35,820 nt of DNA from positions 1 through 35,820 of the forward strand of contig CALCML010000066.1 in assembly GCA_937967765.1 (NCBI GenBank). Reading direction: 5' to 3'. Source of the stretch: an uncultured Carnobacterium sp. Its GTDB lineage: Bacteria > Bacillota > Bacilli > Lactobacillales > Aerococcaceae. A program made the translations under genes and the position numbers. Shown here in pieces: positions 18,672 through 27,001 of this stretch. The notes beneath the pieces are model-generated. The model was given only the letters and a program-made list of their open reading frames with translations, did no database searches and was not told the DNA's origin. How positions within the stretch are numbered: the stretch's first letter is position 1; the number at the start of each line of letters is the position of its first letter.

Positions 18672-18990
18672 TTAACACACCTTCAAAAGTCACGTAAATT
18701 TCGTTGTGATGGTGCACTCCTACTGGGTCATCACAGTATGTTATCGTGTACCAACGCTTAGAAGAGTCAACAACACGCATTGTATCCTTGATACCTTCCG
18801 TAAACGTTGGAATAATCAAGACGTGAGTAGAACGCTCTACAATTGCATTCTGCGTTGTATTTGAAGCGTTAGAGCCGGTCAGCATATCTATCCAACCTGT
18901 TACGGTCATCACTGTATGCCACTCGTCTGTTGAGCTACCAATACCATCATCGACATAGCTCTTTTCCTGTATTTCGAATTGAAACATCAT
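18664..18990 (-). CDS. Head-closure/head-tail adaptor protein
   Basis: 108 residues, all-beta in pattern (GWIDMLTGSNA, THVLIIPTF, MRVVDSSKRWYTITYCDDPVG), as in SPP1 gp16-type stopper proteins. The ATG at 18990 overlaps the previous stop as ATGA and has GAGG five bases upstream, preferred over a GTG at 18996. Function from order and size. Confidence 0.75.
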   Translation of the reverse strand: MMFQFEIQEKSYVDDGIGSSTDEWHTVMTVTGWIDMLTGSNASNTTQNAIVERSTHVLIIPTFTEGIKDTMRVVDSSKRWYTITYCDDPVGVHHHNEIYVTFEGVLNG

Positions 18991-19517
18991 GCCCACCTCA
19001 ATCGTCTGTATTTGTCCAAGAAACTGTAAAGAGAAGACGGTAATCCATCTATGTTGTCATTAGCATTCACGTCGTAGTAAGTTGTACTCATACGTGAGAC
19101 TGTTTCTGATTTGATACCGAACTTATTTCCCATTTTCACACGATAACGTAAGATGTTTTTCAATCCGAATGCGATATCTGACGGATACTCCACTTTTGTA
19201 ATAATTGCTTTATGGTTAGAATCCTCAATAAAATCAGAACCTTGAACATAAATTTTGTTACCTAAAATGGAATCAACAACATATAGTCCGTCATTGTAGA
19301 TTGAGTCATTGACTTCAATGGTATCTCCTACACGAACACCTTTTAAAGGATGTCTCATTTCAATAACATTCTCGTGAAAGGATAGTGACTGATTACGAAT
19401 ACTTCTGTTTTGGAAATTATTATTCGTTAAATTACGAATCGTTGTCTCATAAGCATCTAAATCTGCTTTTGAAATAGATTTGTCGATTTCCATCGCTTCT
19501 GATAATTGAATAATCAT
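18987..19517 (-). CDS. Head-tail connector (adaptor) protein
   Basis: 176 residues. An N-terminal helical part (SISKADLDAYETTIRNLTNNNF) is followed by a beta segment and a C-terminal helix (SLYSFLDKYRRLRWA). Position just after capsid-region genes and before the head-closure gene fits the SPP1 gp15/HK97 gp6 role of extending the portal. It has an AAGGAGCGAGAAT-ATG start. Confidence 0.72.
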   Translation of the reverse strand: MIIQLSEAMEIDKSISKADLDAYETTIRNLTNNNFQNRSIRNQSLSFHENVIEMRHPLKGVRVGDTIEVNDSIYNDGLYVVDSILGNKIYVQGSDFIEDSNHKAIITKVEYPSDIAFGLKNILRYRVKMGNKFGIKSETVSRMSTTYYDVNANDNIDGLPSSLYSFLDKYRRLRWA

Positions 19518-19540
19518 ATTCTCGCTCCTTAAATAAAAGG

Positions 19541-19564
19541 AAAGAGGAGCAATCGCTCCTCTTT
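19541..19564 (-). terminator. Hairpin between the capsid segment and the connector genes
   Basis: AAAGAGGAGC (19541-19550) pairs with GCTCCTCTTT (19555-19564) around a 4-nt loop. On the transcript it is followed by CCUUUUAUUU and, a few bases later, the connector ribosome binding site. It could act as a partial terminator or mRNA 3' stabiliser that lets capsid mRNA exceed that of connector and tail genes. Confidence 0.55.
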
Positions 19565-19571
19565 TTCCTTC

Positions 19572-19724
19572 TTATTTCTTAGTGTTTTTCACTTCTTCCT
19601 CTTTCACTTCTTCCTCTTTCACTTCTTCCTCTTTCACTTCTTCGAAACCTTCATCCAGCAGTTTTTCAATAATCACTTCGTTGTCCGTTTCACGGATAAC
19701 ATTTAATCTTTTAAATTTTCGCAT
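19572..19724 (-). CDS. Small acidic protein with KEEEV repeats
   Basis: A 50-residue ORF with an AGGAGG site and ATG at 19724, 11 bp after the capsid gene. It begins MRKFKRLNVIRETDNEVIIE and has three consecutive KEEEV repeats before ending NTKK. Small ORFs right after the capsid gene are common in siphophages and can be head accessory proteins; no function can be given here. Confidence 0.72.
   Translation of the reverse strand: MRKFKRLNVIRETDNEVIIEKLLDEGFEEVKEEEVKEEEVKEEEVKNTKK
19591..19643. repeat. 15-bp tandem repeat encoding KEEEV
   Basis: Three exact copies of ACTTCTTCCTCTTTC (19591-19605, 19606-19620, 19621-19635) plus a partial copy. The unit is a multiple of three, so copy number can change by slippage without breaking the frame. 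Confidence 0.9.
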
Positions 19725-19735
19725 TTAATAACCTC

Positions 19736-20647
19736 CTACGGCTTTACGTTTACGAACACTTTTTCGAGTTTCGCTTTTGTAATCCATAAATCATGGAATT
19801 TTCGATAATCTGTCTTCCAAGCGTCTGCAGCTTGGTTGACTGTTGGGTCAAACACACGCACTTTATCAGTCTTAGAAACTGCTACAATAGCGTCTTTAGC
19901 ACTGATAATCCAGTTAATTGCCTTGCTTGAAGAATCTTTCTCGAAACCGCCCTTTTCTTGGCCTGATGTTTTACCATCGTTGAATTTGAACGCTGTTTGT
20001 AATAAACGTTGTTGCGCACGAACGATAGGATTGTCATTGAATGATTCAACGCGAACGTTCATGCTACCTTTTGCTAATTGTGTTGTAGACATTTTGTCTT
20101 TAGCGTCTTTAGCATTTGCTAATAATGATGCTGTTGTTGGAGACATTGTAATTACTACGTCAGTTACTCCAGTAGATTCTTCAATAGCAGTTAAGTCTTT
20201 TAATAATTCGCTAACGATATTATCAGCAGTAAGTGCAACTTCTCTAGATTTTGAAGCTTCAATTGCAAGTGATGCAATCTTAGAGTAGCGGTAAGCATCG
20301 ATTTCTGGAATTACTTGTTGTTTTTGGAATTCGCTCATAACTGTTGAAGCAGTAGCCACGAAGTTAGTTTGGTCAACATCCATTGAATCAAGTGTGAATG
20401 AACGTCCACGGTCTTGTGTTAATTTGTATGGATTCCATTTCAAATCAACAGAACCAGTTGTGAATCCATTGCTACGGTCGTAGTTTGCTAATCCGTCTGT
20501 TAGCATTGTAGCGATTTTAACTTCGTCTCCACCTTCATATTTGATAAATTTGTCGTTTGCTTCCATCCAACCTGTTGTAGATTCTTGAGTCACTTGTTGG
20601 TCAAGTAAAGGTTGGAAAATTTTTGAATATTCTAATGTGTTTGCCAT
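19736..20647 (-). CDS. Major capsid protein
   Basis: 303 residues, with HK97-fold style segments: an N-terminal arm (LEYSKIFQPLLDQQV), ANYDRSNGFTTGSVDLKW followed by RGRSFTLDSMDVDQTN, a spine helix (EIDAYRYSKIASLAIEASK) and VVITMSPTTASLLANA. There is no N-terminal delta domain, consistent with the separate scaffold gene just upstream. RBS AGAGG before the ATG. Confidence 0.93.
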   Translation of the reverse strand: MANTLEYSKIFQPLLDQQVTQESTTGWMEANDKFIKYEGGDEVKIATMLTDGLANYDRSNGFTTGSVDLKWNPYKLTQDRGRSFTLDSMDVDQTNFVATASTVMSEFQKQQVIPEIDAYRYSKIASLAIEASKSREVALTADNIVSELLKDLTAIEESTGVTDVVITMSPTTASLLANAKDAKDKMSTTQLAKGSMNVRVESFNDNPIVRAQQRLLQTAFKFNDGKTSGQEKGGFEKDSSSKAINWIISAKDAIVAVSKTDKVRVFDPTVNQAADAWKTDYRKFHDLWITKAKLEKVFVNVKP

Positions 20648-20670
20648 ATATTTTTACCTCTTTCTTATTG

Positions 20671-21267
20671 TTATTGTTTTGTTTCTTCTAGCCCAAAGGC
20701 TTTTGCAGCTTCAGCAAAAGCTTTGTCAAATTCAGATACTGCTTCTTTACTGTCGTCTAATTTAGTATCTTCAACTTTGTAACCATTTGATGAAGGTTGT
20801 GCTTCATCCTTGAAAAATACTGGTTTAGATGTACGTAAATCATTAATCTTGTTATCTAAATCTTTAACATTTCCTTGTTCGTCTGCTTCTAACGTGCCTA
20901 GTAAATACAATCCATATTCCACATCAGAAATGCCGGCTTTTTCAAGAGCAGAACGAGCTTGATAATTCATAGCGTTCGTTTTCTCTTGCGCTTCTAACTC
21001 TGCAATACGTTTTTTATATTTTTCTAGTTGCGTTTGTAATTCTTCGTTCCCTTGGCCGTCTTGATTGTCTTGACCGCCTTTACTGTTATTTTTTAGTTCG
21101 CTAATTGTCGCATTTGCTGTTCTCAATTGCTCACTCTTTTCGTTAAAAACAGTTTTAGGAACTGCTTGTTTAGGAAATTCACTCTTAATTTCTTGCTCTG
21201 CAGTAGCTAAATCAATCGTGCCATCTTCCTTTTGATACTTTTTTAGAATGTCAATAATCCATTCCAT
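20671..21267 (-). CDS. Capsid scaffolding protein (GP20-like)
   Basis: 198 residues, highly charged, with a long central coiled coil (QLRTANATISELKNNSKGG, then LQTQLEKYKKRIAELEAQEK), an N-terminal IIDILKKYQKEDGTIDL segment and a flexible acidic C-terminus. This matches phage minor structural protein GP20 scaffolds that guide procapsid assembly. RBS TTGGAGGG. It opens the capsid segment after the terminator at 21381-21413. Confidence 0.87.
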   Translation of the reverse strand: MEWIIDILKKYQKEDGTIDLATAEQEIKSEFPKQAVPKTVFNEKSEQLRTANATISELKNNSKGGQDNQDGQGNEELQTQLEKYKKRIAELEAQEKTNAMNYQARSALEKAGISDVEYGLYLLGTLEADEQGNVKDLDNKINDLRTSKPVFFKDEAQPSSNGYKVEDTKLDDSKEAVSEFDKAFAEAAKAFGLEETKQ

Positions 21268-21380
21268 TTTTTATCCCTCCAATTTTATGCTGATTCCAAC
21301 AGCGGATATATTTTTTGTGCTTATACTCCACATGAGTAGTAGGTAGTTTATTGACTTGCCCAGGTCAGTTTTGTTGCAAC

Positions 21381-21413
21381 AAAAAAGGACACAACCTTTT
21401 TGGTTGTATCCTT
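21381..21413 (-). terminator. Intrinsic terminator between packaging genes and the scaffold-capsid segment
   Basis: Stem arms 21385-21396 and 21402-21413 (12 bp, one G-U pair in the minus-strand RNA) with a 5-nt loop, followed by a U run. It lies 22 bp after the 58-residue ORF. The 113 bp between it and the scaffold start must hold a promoter if termination is efficient; I found no convincing -35/-10 pair there. Confidence 0.75.
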
Positions 21414-21434
21414 AAACTTTTTTATTTTAATTAT

Positions 21435-21611
21435 TTAATAATCGAAATGGAAAATCTCGTTTTCTTCAAATATCCTTTCGTACTCTTCATTCAATTCCAG
21501 AATTTCTTTAGGCGTGTCTGGTTTAAATTTTTCTTTTGAAGTATAACTTTCTGTATACCACGGTTTTATTAATTTATACAATTCCATCTCTCTCTCAGTC
21601 ATTGCACGCAT
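21435..21611 (-). CDS. Small acidic protein downstream of the MuF fusion (candidate immunity protein)
   Basis: 58 residues from the ATG at 21611, which shares one base with the MuF stop (TGATG); GGAGG lies 9 bases before it. The protein is acidic and helical (TEREMELYKLIKPWY, then KEILELNEEYERIFEENE). I recognise no family. The tight coupling to a gene with an effector-like C-terminus, followed at once by a terminator, suggests a cognate partner such as an immunity protein, but it could also be an unrelated head accessory. Confidence 0.7.
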   Translation of the reverse strand: MRAMTEREMELYKLIKPWYTESYTSKEKFKPDTPKEILELNEEYERIFEENEIFHFDY

Positions 21612-23266
21612 CACCAAACACCTCCTTCTAATAGTCCTTTTATAATATCCGCTAATGCATGTGATTTTAAAATAGAAAGCGTATATGCTTCAGAAAGTAT
21701 CTCATTTGTTTGTTTTAACTGATCCGCATATTTCTCATAGTTTCTATTAGCGTAACCACTAATATCTCTAGCAATATTATAATGGTTCTTATCAATCATA
21801 TCAAGCAGTTTTGCATTAAATTTACGCTTCGCTTCAGCATAACTTATGCCATTTTGCTCCGCGTATTTATTTACATATTGATATTGTTGATAATGTCCAA
21901 ATTCATGGATTATAGGACTCATAGAATCGTCATCTACCGCGAAGAATTTCCAGGGTTCGCCCTCTTTTTCCCAAAATTTGTTTGCAGCTTTCAGACGTTT
22001 CACTATCGCTTTATGTCCTGGAGTAGTTGCATCTAAGTACATCGTGTTTGTACTTGGTGAATACGAACCAAATGCATTTGGTCTCCCTAGGTCTTTCTTA
22101 GCATCCATCAGTACAATTCTAGGTTTCTCTGCCCCAGTTGGTAAATCTAGCAGTTCTAGTGCCTTATCTACCTGCTTTTCGTAATAGTTGATGCTCTTTT
22201 TCGTCCCTTTTAGACTATCAGATACATACATATCATGATTTGAGGTTAACACTTTACGACCACTAAAACTAACCTGTTCATCTTTAATAGTTCGTTTGCT
22301 GCCTAATTGATGTGACTTCATGTTCTTTGCTTTCATGTAGTCGTCATCGTCGGACATCAAAAAGCGACGTTCGTCAATGTCTTTTTTCCACTGATCATAC
22401 GTTCTAAACGAAATCTTCTCTCCAGTCTCGTTATCTCTTCGATAATCTGGATTGATTCCATCTACAATCGTGATAGTAGTGCAGCGGCAATTGATATCCA
22501 TACCTGCAACACCGAAACATCTTGGACCGATGGCTTTGTATCCGTCTGACACAAAGAACTCATCAATCTTCACTCTTTGACCATCTAAGTGACCATGGGA
22601 TTTACGAGTCTTTCGGTCCAATGCTGCAAGCCATTGCTTTTGTAACTCACAGCCTACTTTTTCCATCTCTTCATACGAATTTTGCCTCGCTTGCGTTCGC
22701 ATACGTCCACCTTCAGTACGTGCGATTCGCAACGCTTGTCTGTAATTCGCTTCTGAGTTACTTGATATTACACTAGCTATTTCAGCGTATCCATGCCCTT
22801 GAAGAATCCCAGAGGTTATTGCCCCTTGGGAACGATTCGCTAATCTATTTCGTGCTTTATACAAGCGTTCAGACAATGTTTTACTAGCAACTGGACGTCT
22901 TACCGCCGACCTAATAACATCATCTGGAAGAAACGCTATAGGCAAATCTGCTTGCTGCGATTCTTCCACAGTATAGTATCCACCGTAATACCCCGTTTCA
23001 AACTGCTCTTGTTTGAAATTCTCGATTACAGTCTTAGTTTGAGGATATACCTCTTGAAGTTTTTCAACGATCTCGTCTGTCAATTGTTTTAACCTACCAG
23101 TTTGTTGTTGTTTCCAATAAGGTAAATCCTCATACTCATCGAGATATGCTTTCAATTTACTCTTAACGTCTTTCAACGTGTCTGAGTATATGTGATACAA
23201 TTCCCTATTCATCCTCAGGTCTTGAGTCTTCTCCAGTTTCTGTAGTTCTTGTTCCCACTGATTCAT
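21611..23266 (-). CDS. MuF (SPP1 gp7-like) minor head protein with C-terminal zincin-like domain
   Basis: 551 residues. After a helical N-terminus, residues about 150-267 form a MuF domain (ALRIARTEGGRMRTQARQNS, LDRKTRKSHGHLDGQRVKID, GMDINCRCTT). The remaining 280 residues are an extra domain absent from plain gp7 proteins, ending with IIHEFGHYQQYQY (HExxH at about 454-458) and, 68 residues further on, a glutamate in EILSEAYTL that could be the third zinc ligand. This is the pattern of MuF-linked polymorphic toxins or head-packaged proteases. The ATG at 23266 has an AGGTG site and overlaps the portal gene by 62 bp. Confidence 0.85.
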   Translation of the reverse strand: MNQWEQELQKLEKTQDLRMNRELYHIYSDTLKDVKSKLKAYLDEYEDLPYWKQQQTGRLKQLTDEIVEKLQEVYPQTKTVIENFKQEQFETGYYGGYYTVEESQQADLPIAFLPDDVIRSAVRRPVASKTLSERLYKARNRLANRSQGAITSGILQGHGYAEIASVISSNSEANYRQALRIARTEGGRMRTQARQNSYEEMEKVGCELQKQWLAALDRKTRKSHGHLDGQRVKIDEFFVSDGYKAIGPRCFGVAGMDINCRCTTITIVDGINPDYRRDNETGEKISFRTYDQWKKDIDERRFLMSDDDDYMKAKNMKSHQLGSKRTIKDEQVSFSGRKVLTSNHDMYVSDSLKGTKKSINYYEKQVDKALELLDLPTGAEKPRIVLMDAKKDLGRPNAFGSYSPSTNTMYLDATTPGHKAIVKRLKAANKFWEKEGEPWKFFAVDDDSMSPIIHEFGHYQQYQYVNKYAEQNGISYAEAKRKFNAKLLDMIDKNHYNIARDISGYANRNYEKYADQLKQTNEILSEAYTLSILKSHALADIIKGLLEGGVW

Positions 23267-24713
23267 CGTTTTCACCTACTTCTGAATCTGCTTCAATTGC
23301 CTTGCGAACCTCTTCAACATCTAAGCCCCATTGTTTGCAAATCATATCAATAACCGTATCTTCTCCTAAATAAGGAGCACTTGATACAATGGCATTAATA
23401 AGCGTTTGTTTTGTTTCCGCTTCTAGTTTGTCGATGTTAGCAATATCCGATTCATTTACAATCATTTCCGGCTCAATAAGAATTTGAATGCCTTCTGTTG
23501 TGTAATTCGTTTGGTTCAATCTGTTGATATCATCAATGATTGCGTGTAAAGCCCATTTCAATAGAGAACGCAAGCGAATCTCTACTTTACGGCACTTCAT
23601 TTCAAGAAGCGTATATCGTGATTTAATCACCACGTTTGTTACATTCCCATCTCCAGTTTGAGAATTGTCAAATCCCATACCGAATTTGTAAATTGCTTCT
23701 TTGTCGATTTCCAGTTTCGCTTTTCGTGCCTCAAAAGGAATATCAAATGTCTTTAAGTCAACGTTCCCTTTATTATCTGGATTACCAACGTTTACGATTC
23801 CGCGAGCTTTGATGTTTTGTCGAAGTTCAGAAAGGTTCGTTCCACGGAAGCCAGACACAACATAAATCGGTTTGTCATAATCCATTAAGTTGTTAGACAA
23901 GAAACAAGCCATCAAATCATAATCATCAATTAGCGCTTTAATCGGTGCTAAGTCCGATTTCTCACTGTGATTATTTGATAATTTGTAAAACGGAATACGT
24001 CCATAAGTACGTGTTAAATACGTTCCGTTATCCGTTTTTGCAACCACATGTGGTTTCGGATTTTTTTGACGGTCTTTATCAAATACTAATTTGCCGTTGC
24101 GGTCCGTTTTGAAGTACGTCACGTTCTCATCCGTCCAACACTCTGCGAACATTACATCTAGCAGCTTGTTCTCGACTTGCATTTGTTTCTTGTAATAACG
24201 AATAACTGCGACTTCATCGTATGTTTCGTCATAGACCATGAATGTTTTTAAGAATCTTGAGACTTGGAAACATAGCTTGTCATCCGCGTTCGTTCTCATA
24301 TAAGCATAAGTCGCACCACTGATAGATACATCTTCTAATAATTCTGAAACGAACAATTGGAAGTCTTCATCAACATATTCATCAATCAAACGTTGCAGCT
24401 CGTCATTTTCTTTCGCTTCAAATCGAATTGGATTGCTCATCAAATAGTTCACTTTCTGGTCCACCAACTCAGTGAAGAAGCTATGTGGAATCTGAACGTT
24501 CGTTGCATATTTATCTTCTTTCAGAACACCGTTGTCGTCCAAATAGAAGATACGATTGTTCTTAATATCATGATCACTCTCGTAATATCGACTAGCTGTC
24601 TGAGCAGTCGAGTAGGATTCTTTTCCTATTTGCTCTTTGATAGCCGTATCAATTGCCTTAGCAGCAATCTCATAATCTTTACTCATAATTTCTTCGATTT
24701 TTATTTCAATCAC
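23205..24713 (-). CDS. Portal protein, SPP1 gp6-like
   Basis: 502 residues. The family pattern is clear: QIPHSFFTELVDQKVNYLMS, the SGATYAYMR segment, a long stem/crown region with DYDLMACFLSNNLMDYDKPI, and an acidic C-terminal tail. The dodecamer is the DNA gate of the head. The start could be the GTG at 24713 (GTGA overlap with the terL stop) or the ATG at 24686; neither has a strong ribosome binding site, so translation is probably coupled to terL. Confidence 0.92.
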   Translation of the reverse strand: MIEIKIEEIMSKDYEIAAKAIDTAIKEQIGKESYSTAQTASRYYESDHDIKNNRIFYLDDNGVLKEDKYATNVQIPHSFFTELVDQKVNYLMSNPIRFEAKENDELQRLIDEYVDEDFQLFVSELLEDVSISGATYAYMRTNADDKLCFQVSRFLKTFMVYDETYDEVAVIRYYKKQMQVENKLLDVMFAECWTDENVTYFKTDRNGKLVFDKDRQKNPKPHVVAKTDNGTYLTRTYGRIPFYKLSNNHSEKSDLAPIKALIDDYDLMACFLSNNLMDYDKPIYVVSGFRGTNLSELRQNIKARGIVNVGNPDNKGNVDLKTFDIPFEARKAKLEIDKEAIYKFGMGFDNSQTGDGNVTNVVIKSRYTLLEMKCRKVEIRLRSLLKWALHAIIDDINRLNQTNYTTEGIQILIEPEMIVNESDIANIDKLEAETKQTLINAIVSSAPYLGEDTVIDMICKQWGLDVEEVRKAIEADSEVGENDESVGTRTTETGEDSRPEDE

Positions 24714-25918
24714 CCCACAAATCCATTTCTTCTCGTAACGTTTGAATACAATGCATAACGCAAAGCGTCCATAACGTCATCAAATACCTTAACAGGCAAT
24801 CCTGTTTTCTCATCCCACGCATACTGATAAACTTCTTCATCAAAGCGAGGAATAGCGTTCCTTAAAATAAATAATTTATTCGTCTTGAAGCCTTTAGCCA
24901 CAACTTCAATTCCAGACAAGATAGACTTATCAGCATTGAACGCATTCAAGCCATCATTCCATAGTCGATTTACATGCTCTGGACGTGCAGAATCGCAATA
25001 GAACGGAATGTTTTCACCGTATTTATCAGCGTACTCTCTTGCTTTCATCGCCCAAAAATCAATATCTTTATGCTTCTCAGCGCAACCGTCGACTAAATAC
25101 CAAGTTCCGTCATCCGTTTCTCCAATCACTACCATGGCGCCGTAGTGTTCGTATCCCCAGTCAACGCCTACAAAGTAGCTACTGATTTTCTCATAAGGAA
25201 CATCGTCCACATAATGAATTTCACGATTAAAGTCTTTGTATACAGCTCCTTGACCGATAACCCAAAGGCCCTCAATATCTCTATCCCAAAACACTCCTGA
25301 AGGAGTAGCTTTTTTGATGCTCTCACGATATCTCTTCGACAAGAACGTATTATCATCCAGTTTAAAATGCTCATTGATGATATTTTCGCTTTCGTTATCG
25401 ATGTAATCACGCTTTAACCAATGATTGGGATTATCAGGGTTTGTATCTGCTACAATCCGAGCGCCTTCACCAGAACAACGCGAAACGATTTCTTTAAATA
25501 CTTGCTCTTTTGCAAGAGACGCTTCGTTGACGTATGCACCAAACGCTGTCATCCCTCGAATGTTTCCAAGCCCTGAAATTGTTCCTGTGTAAGCCTGGAT
25601 AATCTTTACTCCAAACAATCTAAAGCTGTTGTGCTTATCAACTTTGAATTCCATTCCGTATCGGTTATACAGCTCTTGCAATACGTTGTTTTGAATCGTC
25701 CGGCTTGATACTCCAGCTAGGATGTATTGAGGTTCTGCAATGCCTAATTCATTCGCGATCTTACGAACACGAACTAATTCTTGCAGGAATACATCATTGT
25801 TCAATACTGTTTTCCCTGAACGTTTAGCACCGTGCAGCACACAGATAAACCAATCAGAAGCACGAAGACGTTTTGCAACTTGAATTTGTTTAGGAGTATA
25901 CACATCACGCAAACTCAT
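24710..25918 (-). CDS. terL: Terminase large subunit
   Basis: 402 residues. ATPase Walker A is HGAKRSGKT at about residues 30-37, the Walker B/catalytic region lies near FGAYVNEASLA, and the RNase H-like nuclease begins at YFVGVDWGYEHYGAMVV. PBSX/SPP1-type. I chose the second ATG (25918): the AGGAG site abuts the first ATG (25927) but lies 9 bases from the second. It overlaps terS by 14 bp. Confidence 0.94.
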   Translation of the reverse strand: MSLRDVYTPKQIQVAKRLRASDWFICVLHGAKRSGKTVLNNDVFLQELVRVRKIANELGIAEPQYILAGVSSRTIQNNVLQELYNRYGMEFKVDKHNSFRLFGVKIIQAYTGTISGLGNIRGMTAFGAYVNEASLAKEQVFKEIVSRCSGEGARIVADTNPDNPNHWLKRDYIDNESENIINEHFKLDDNTFLSKRYRESIKKATPSGVFWDRDIEGLWVIGQGAVYKDFNREIHYVDDVPYEKISSYFVGVDWGYEHYGAMVVIGETDDGTWYLVDGCAEKHKDIDFWAMKAREYADKYGENIPFYCDSARPEHVNRLWNDGLNAFNADKSILSGIEVVAKGFKTNKLFILRNAIPRFDEEVYQYAWDEKTGLPVKVFDDVMDALRYALYSNVTRRNGFVG

Positions 25919-26390
25919 CCAATTCATCTCCTAACTTATTCAAGTATTCCGCAACTTTCGATTCGTTAGTTTCGTCTATCTTCGTTACTTTCGACTTAAG
26001 AACATCGATTTCTTGTTGAAGTTTCTCATTGACTAATTCATCTCCAACAACTGCCATCTTATTCATGCCTTCAAGCGCGTTCACAAAAGCATTTGAATTA
26101 GCTTGTCGAACGCCTTGCAATTTAATATCTTCCTTAGCTTGATTCTTAAGCCATTCATACTCGTTGAATGCTTGTTCTCTAGACCAAAGAGCCATGTTTG
26201 AAAACTCTTTTAAAAGTTCCCTATACCTTAGCCTAATCTTAGCCTCTTTTAAAATCCTACTAGCCTTTACATCCACGGCTGCATCACTCATTTTTTCAGC
26301 CTTGTATGCTTGCCTATACGCTTGCCTTTGAGATTGTCCAGCGACGAGATGCTGAACAAATAACTCTTGTTTTGTTGTTAACTTACTCAC
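25905..26390 (-). CDS. terS: Terminase small subunit
   Basis: 161 residues with the Terminase_2-type N-terminal HTH (LTTKQELFVQHLVAGQSQRQ, AYRQAYKAEKMSDAAVDVKA), a central helical region and a C-terminal coiled coil (NEKLQQEIDVLKSKVTKIDE). It recognises the packaging site. The start is GTG at 26390: a TGA lies directly upstream in frame, and AGGAGG is 11 bases away. It is the first late gene, placed immediately after a strong terminator. Confidence 0.9.
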   Translation of the reverse strand: MSKLTTKQELFVQHLVAGQSQRQAYRQAYKAEKMSDAAVDVKASRILKEAKIRLRYRELLKEFSNMALWSREQAFNEYEWLKNQAKEDIKLQGVRQANSNAFVNALEGMNKMAVVGDELVNEKLQQEIDVLKSKVTKIDETNESKVAEYLNKLGDELDEFA

Positions 26391-26418
26391 TCACTGAACC
26401 ACCTCCTAATGAATGTAT

Positions 26419-26444
26419 AAAAAAAGAGCCGTTCAAAACGACTC
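26419..26444 (-). terminator. Intrinsic terminator directly upstream of terS
   Basis: On the minus strand GAGTCGTT (26444-26437) pairs with AACGGCTC (26433-26426) around a 3-nt loop, followed by seven U residues. Only 28 bp separate the U run from the terS GTG. Confidence 0.8.
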
Positions 26445-26454
26445 ACACACTTTT

Positions 26455-26490
26455 AAATAAAAAACCTATTAAGCTCATCACTTAATAGGT
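26455..26490 (-). terminator. Second intrinsic terminator upstream of terS
   Basis: A perfect 10-bp stem, ACCTATTAAG/CTTAATAGGT (26464-26473 with 26481-26490), loop of 7, followed on the minus strand by TTTTTATTT. It lies 64 bp after the late regulator gene, in tandem with the terminator at 26419-26444. Confidence 0.8.
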
Positions 26491-26532
26491 AAAAATAAAG
26501 GAGTTTAAACCACGAGAAAAAAGAATATCTCT

Positions 26533-26548
26533 TTCCACAACTTCCACA
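26533..26548. repeat. Two TTCCACA direct repeats after the regulator gene
   Basis: TTCCACA at 26533-26539 and 26542-26548 (9-bp period), between the regulator stop and the tandem terminators. Possible binding site for a late activator; equally could be chance. Confidence 0.3.
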
Positions 26549-26554
26549 TGATAA

Positions 26555-27001
26555 CTATATCATAGATTCATTAGTACTACTCGGTACAGAGTCATCTTTT
26601 TTAGTACATTTTTCGATTTTCTTAACAGCTTCATCATGAAGAATGAATAGTGTAGTTTTAGAGATTTGTAATTCTTCAGCAATCTCATCCCAATTCTTAG
26701 AAGAGATGTATTTCATCCAAATGATGGTTCGTTCTTTAGAATCGTCCAATTGTTCAATTGCTTTAATCAGTTGATATTTCAAATCAATTAAGTTATCAAC
26801 CTTTTTATCGATGTAATCACTCAAACTAATCAATTTGACGTAAGCATCGTCTTTAAGGCCTACTTTCGACTCTTGCACATTCACTTCTTTTAGAGAAGGA
26901 GATTTCAAGAAAGAATTATTTAAACGATCTAACTCTTCCATTTTTGTTTTTACTTCCAAATCGATTAAACGAATTTGTTTTAATTGATGTTTAATTCCCA
27001 T
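26555..27001 (-). CDS. Late transcription regulator, sigma region-4-like HTH (DUF1492/ArpU type)
   Basis: 148 residues. The N-terminal half is a coiled coil (LKQIRLIDLEVKTKMEELDR); the C-terminal half (about 85-140) is a sigma-70 region-4-like HTH (LDDSKERTIIWMKYISSKNW, DEIAEELQISKTTLFILHDE). Phage proteins of this type (DUF1492, ArpU, RinA-like) sit just before terS and switch on late genes. The position here is exactly that. Mechanism inferred. Confidence 0.82.
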   Translation of the reverse strand: MGIKHQLKQIRLIDLEVKTKMEELDRLNNSFLKSPSLKEVNVQESKVGLKDDAYVKLISLSDYIDKKVDNLIDLKYQLIKAIEQLDDSKERTIIWMKYISSKNWDEIAEELQISKTTLFILHDEAVKKIEKCTKKDDSVPSSTNESMI

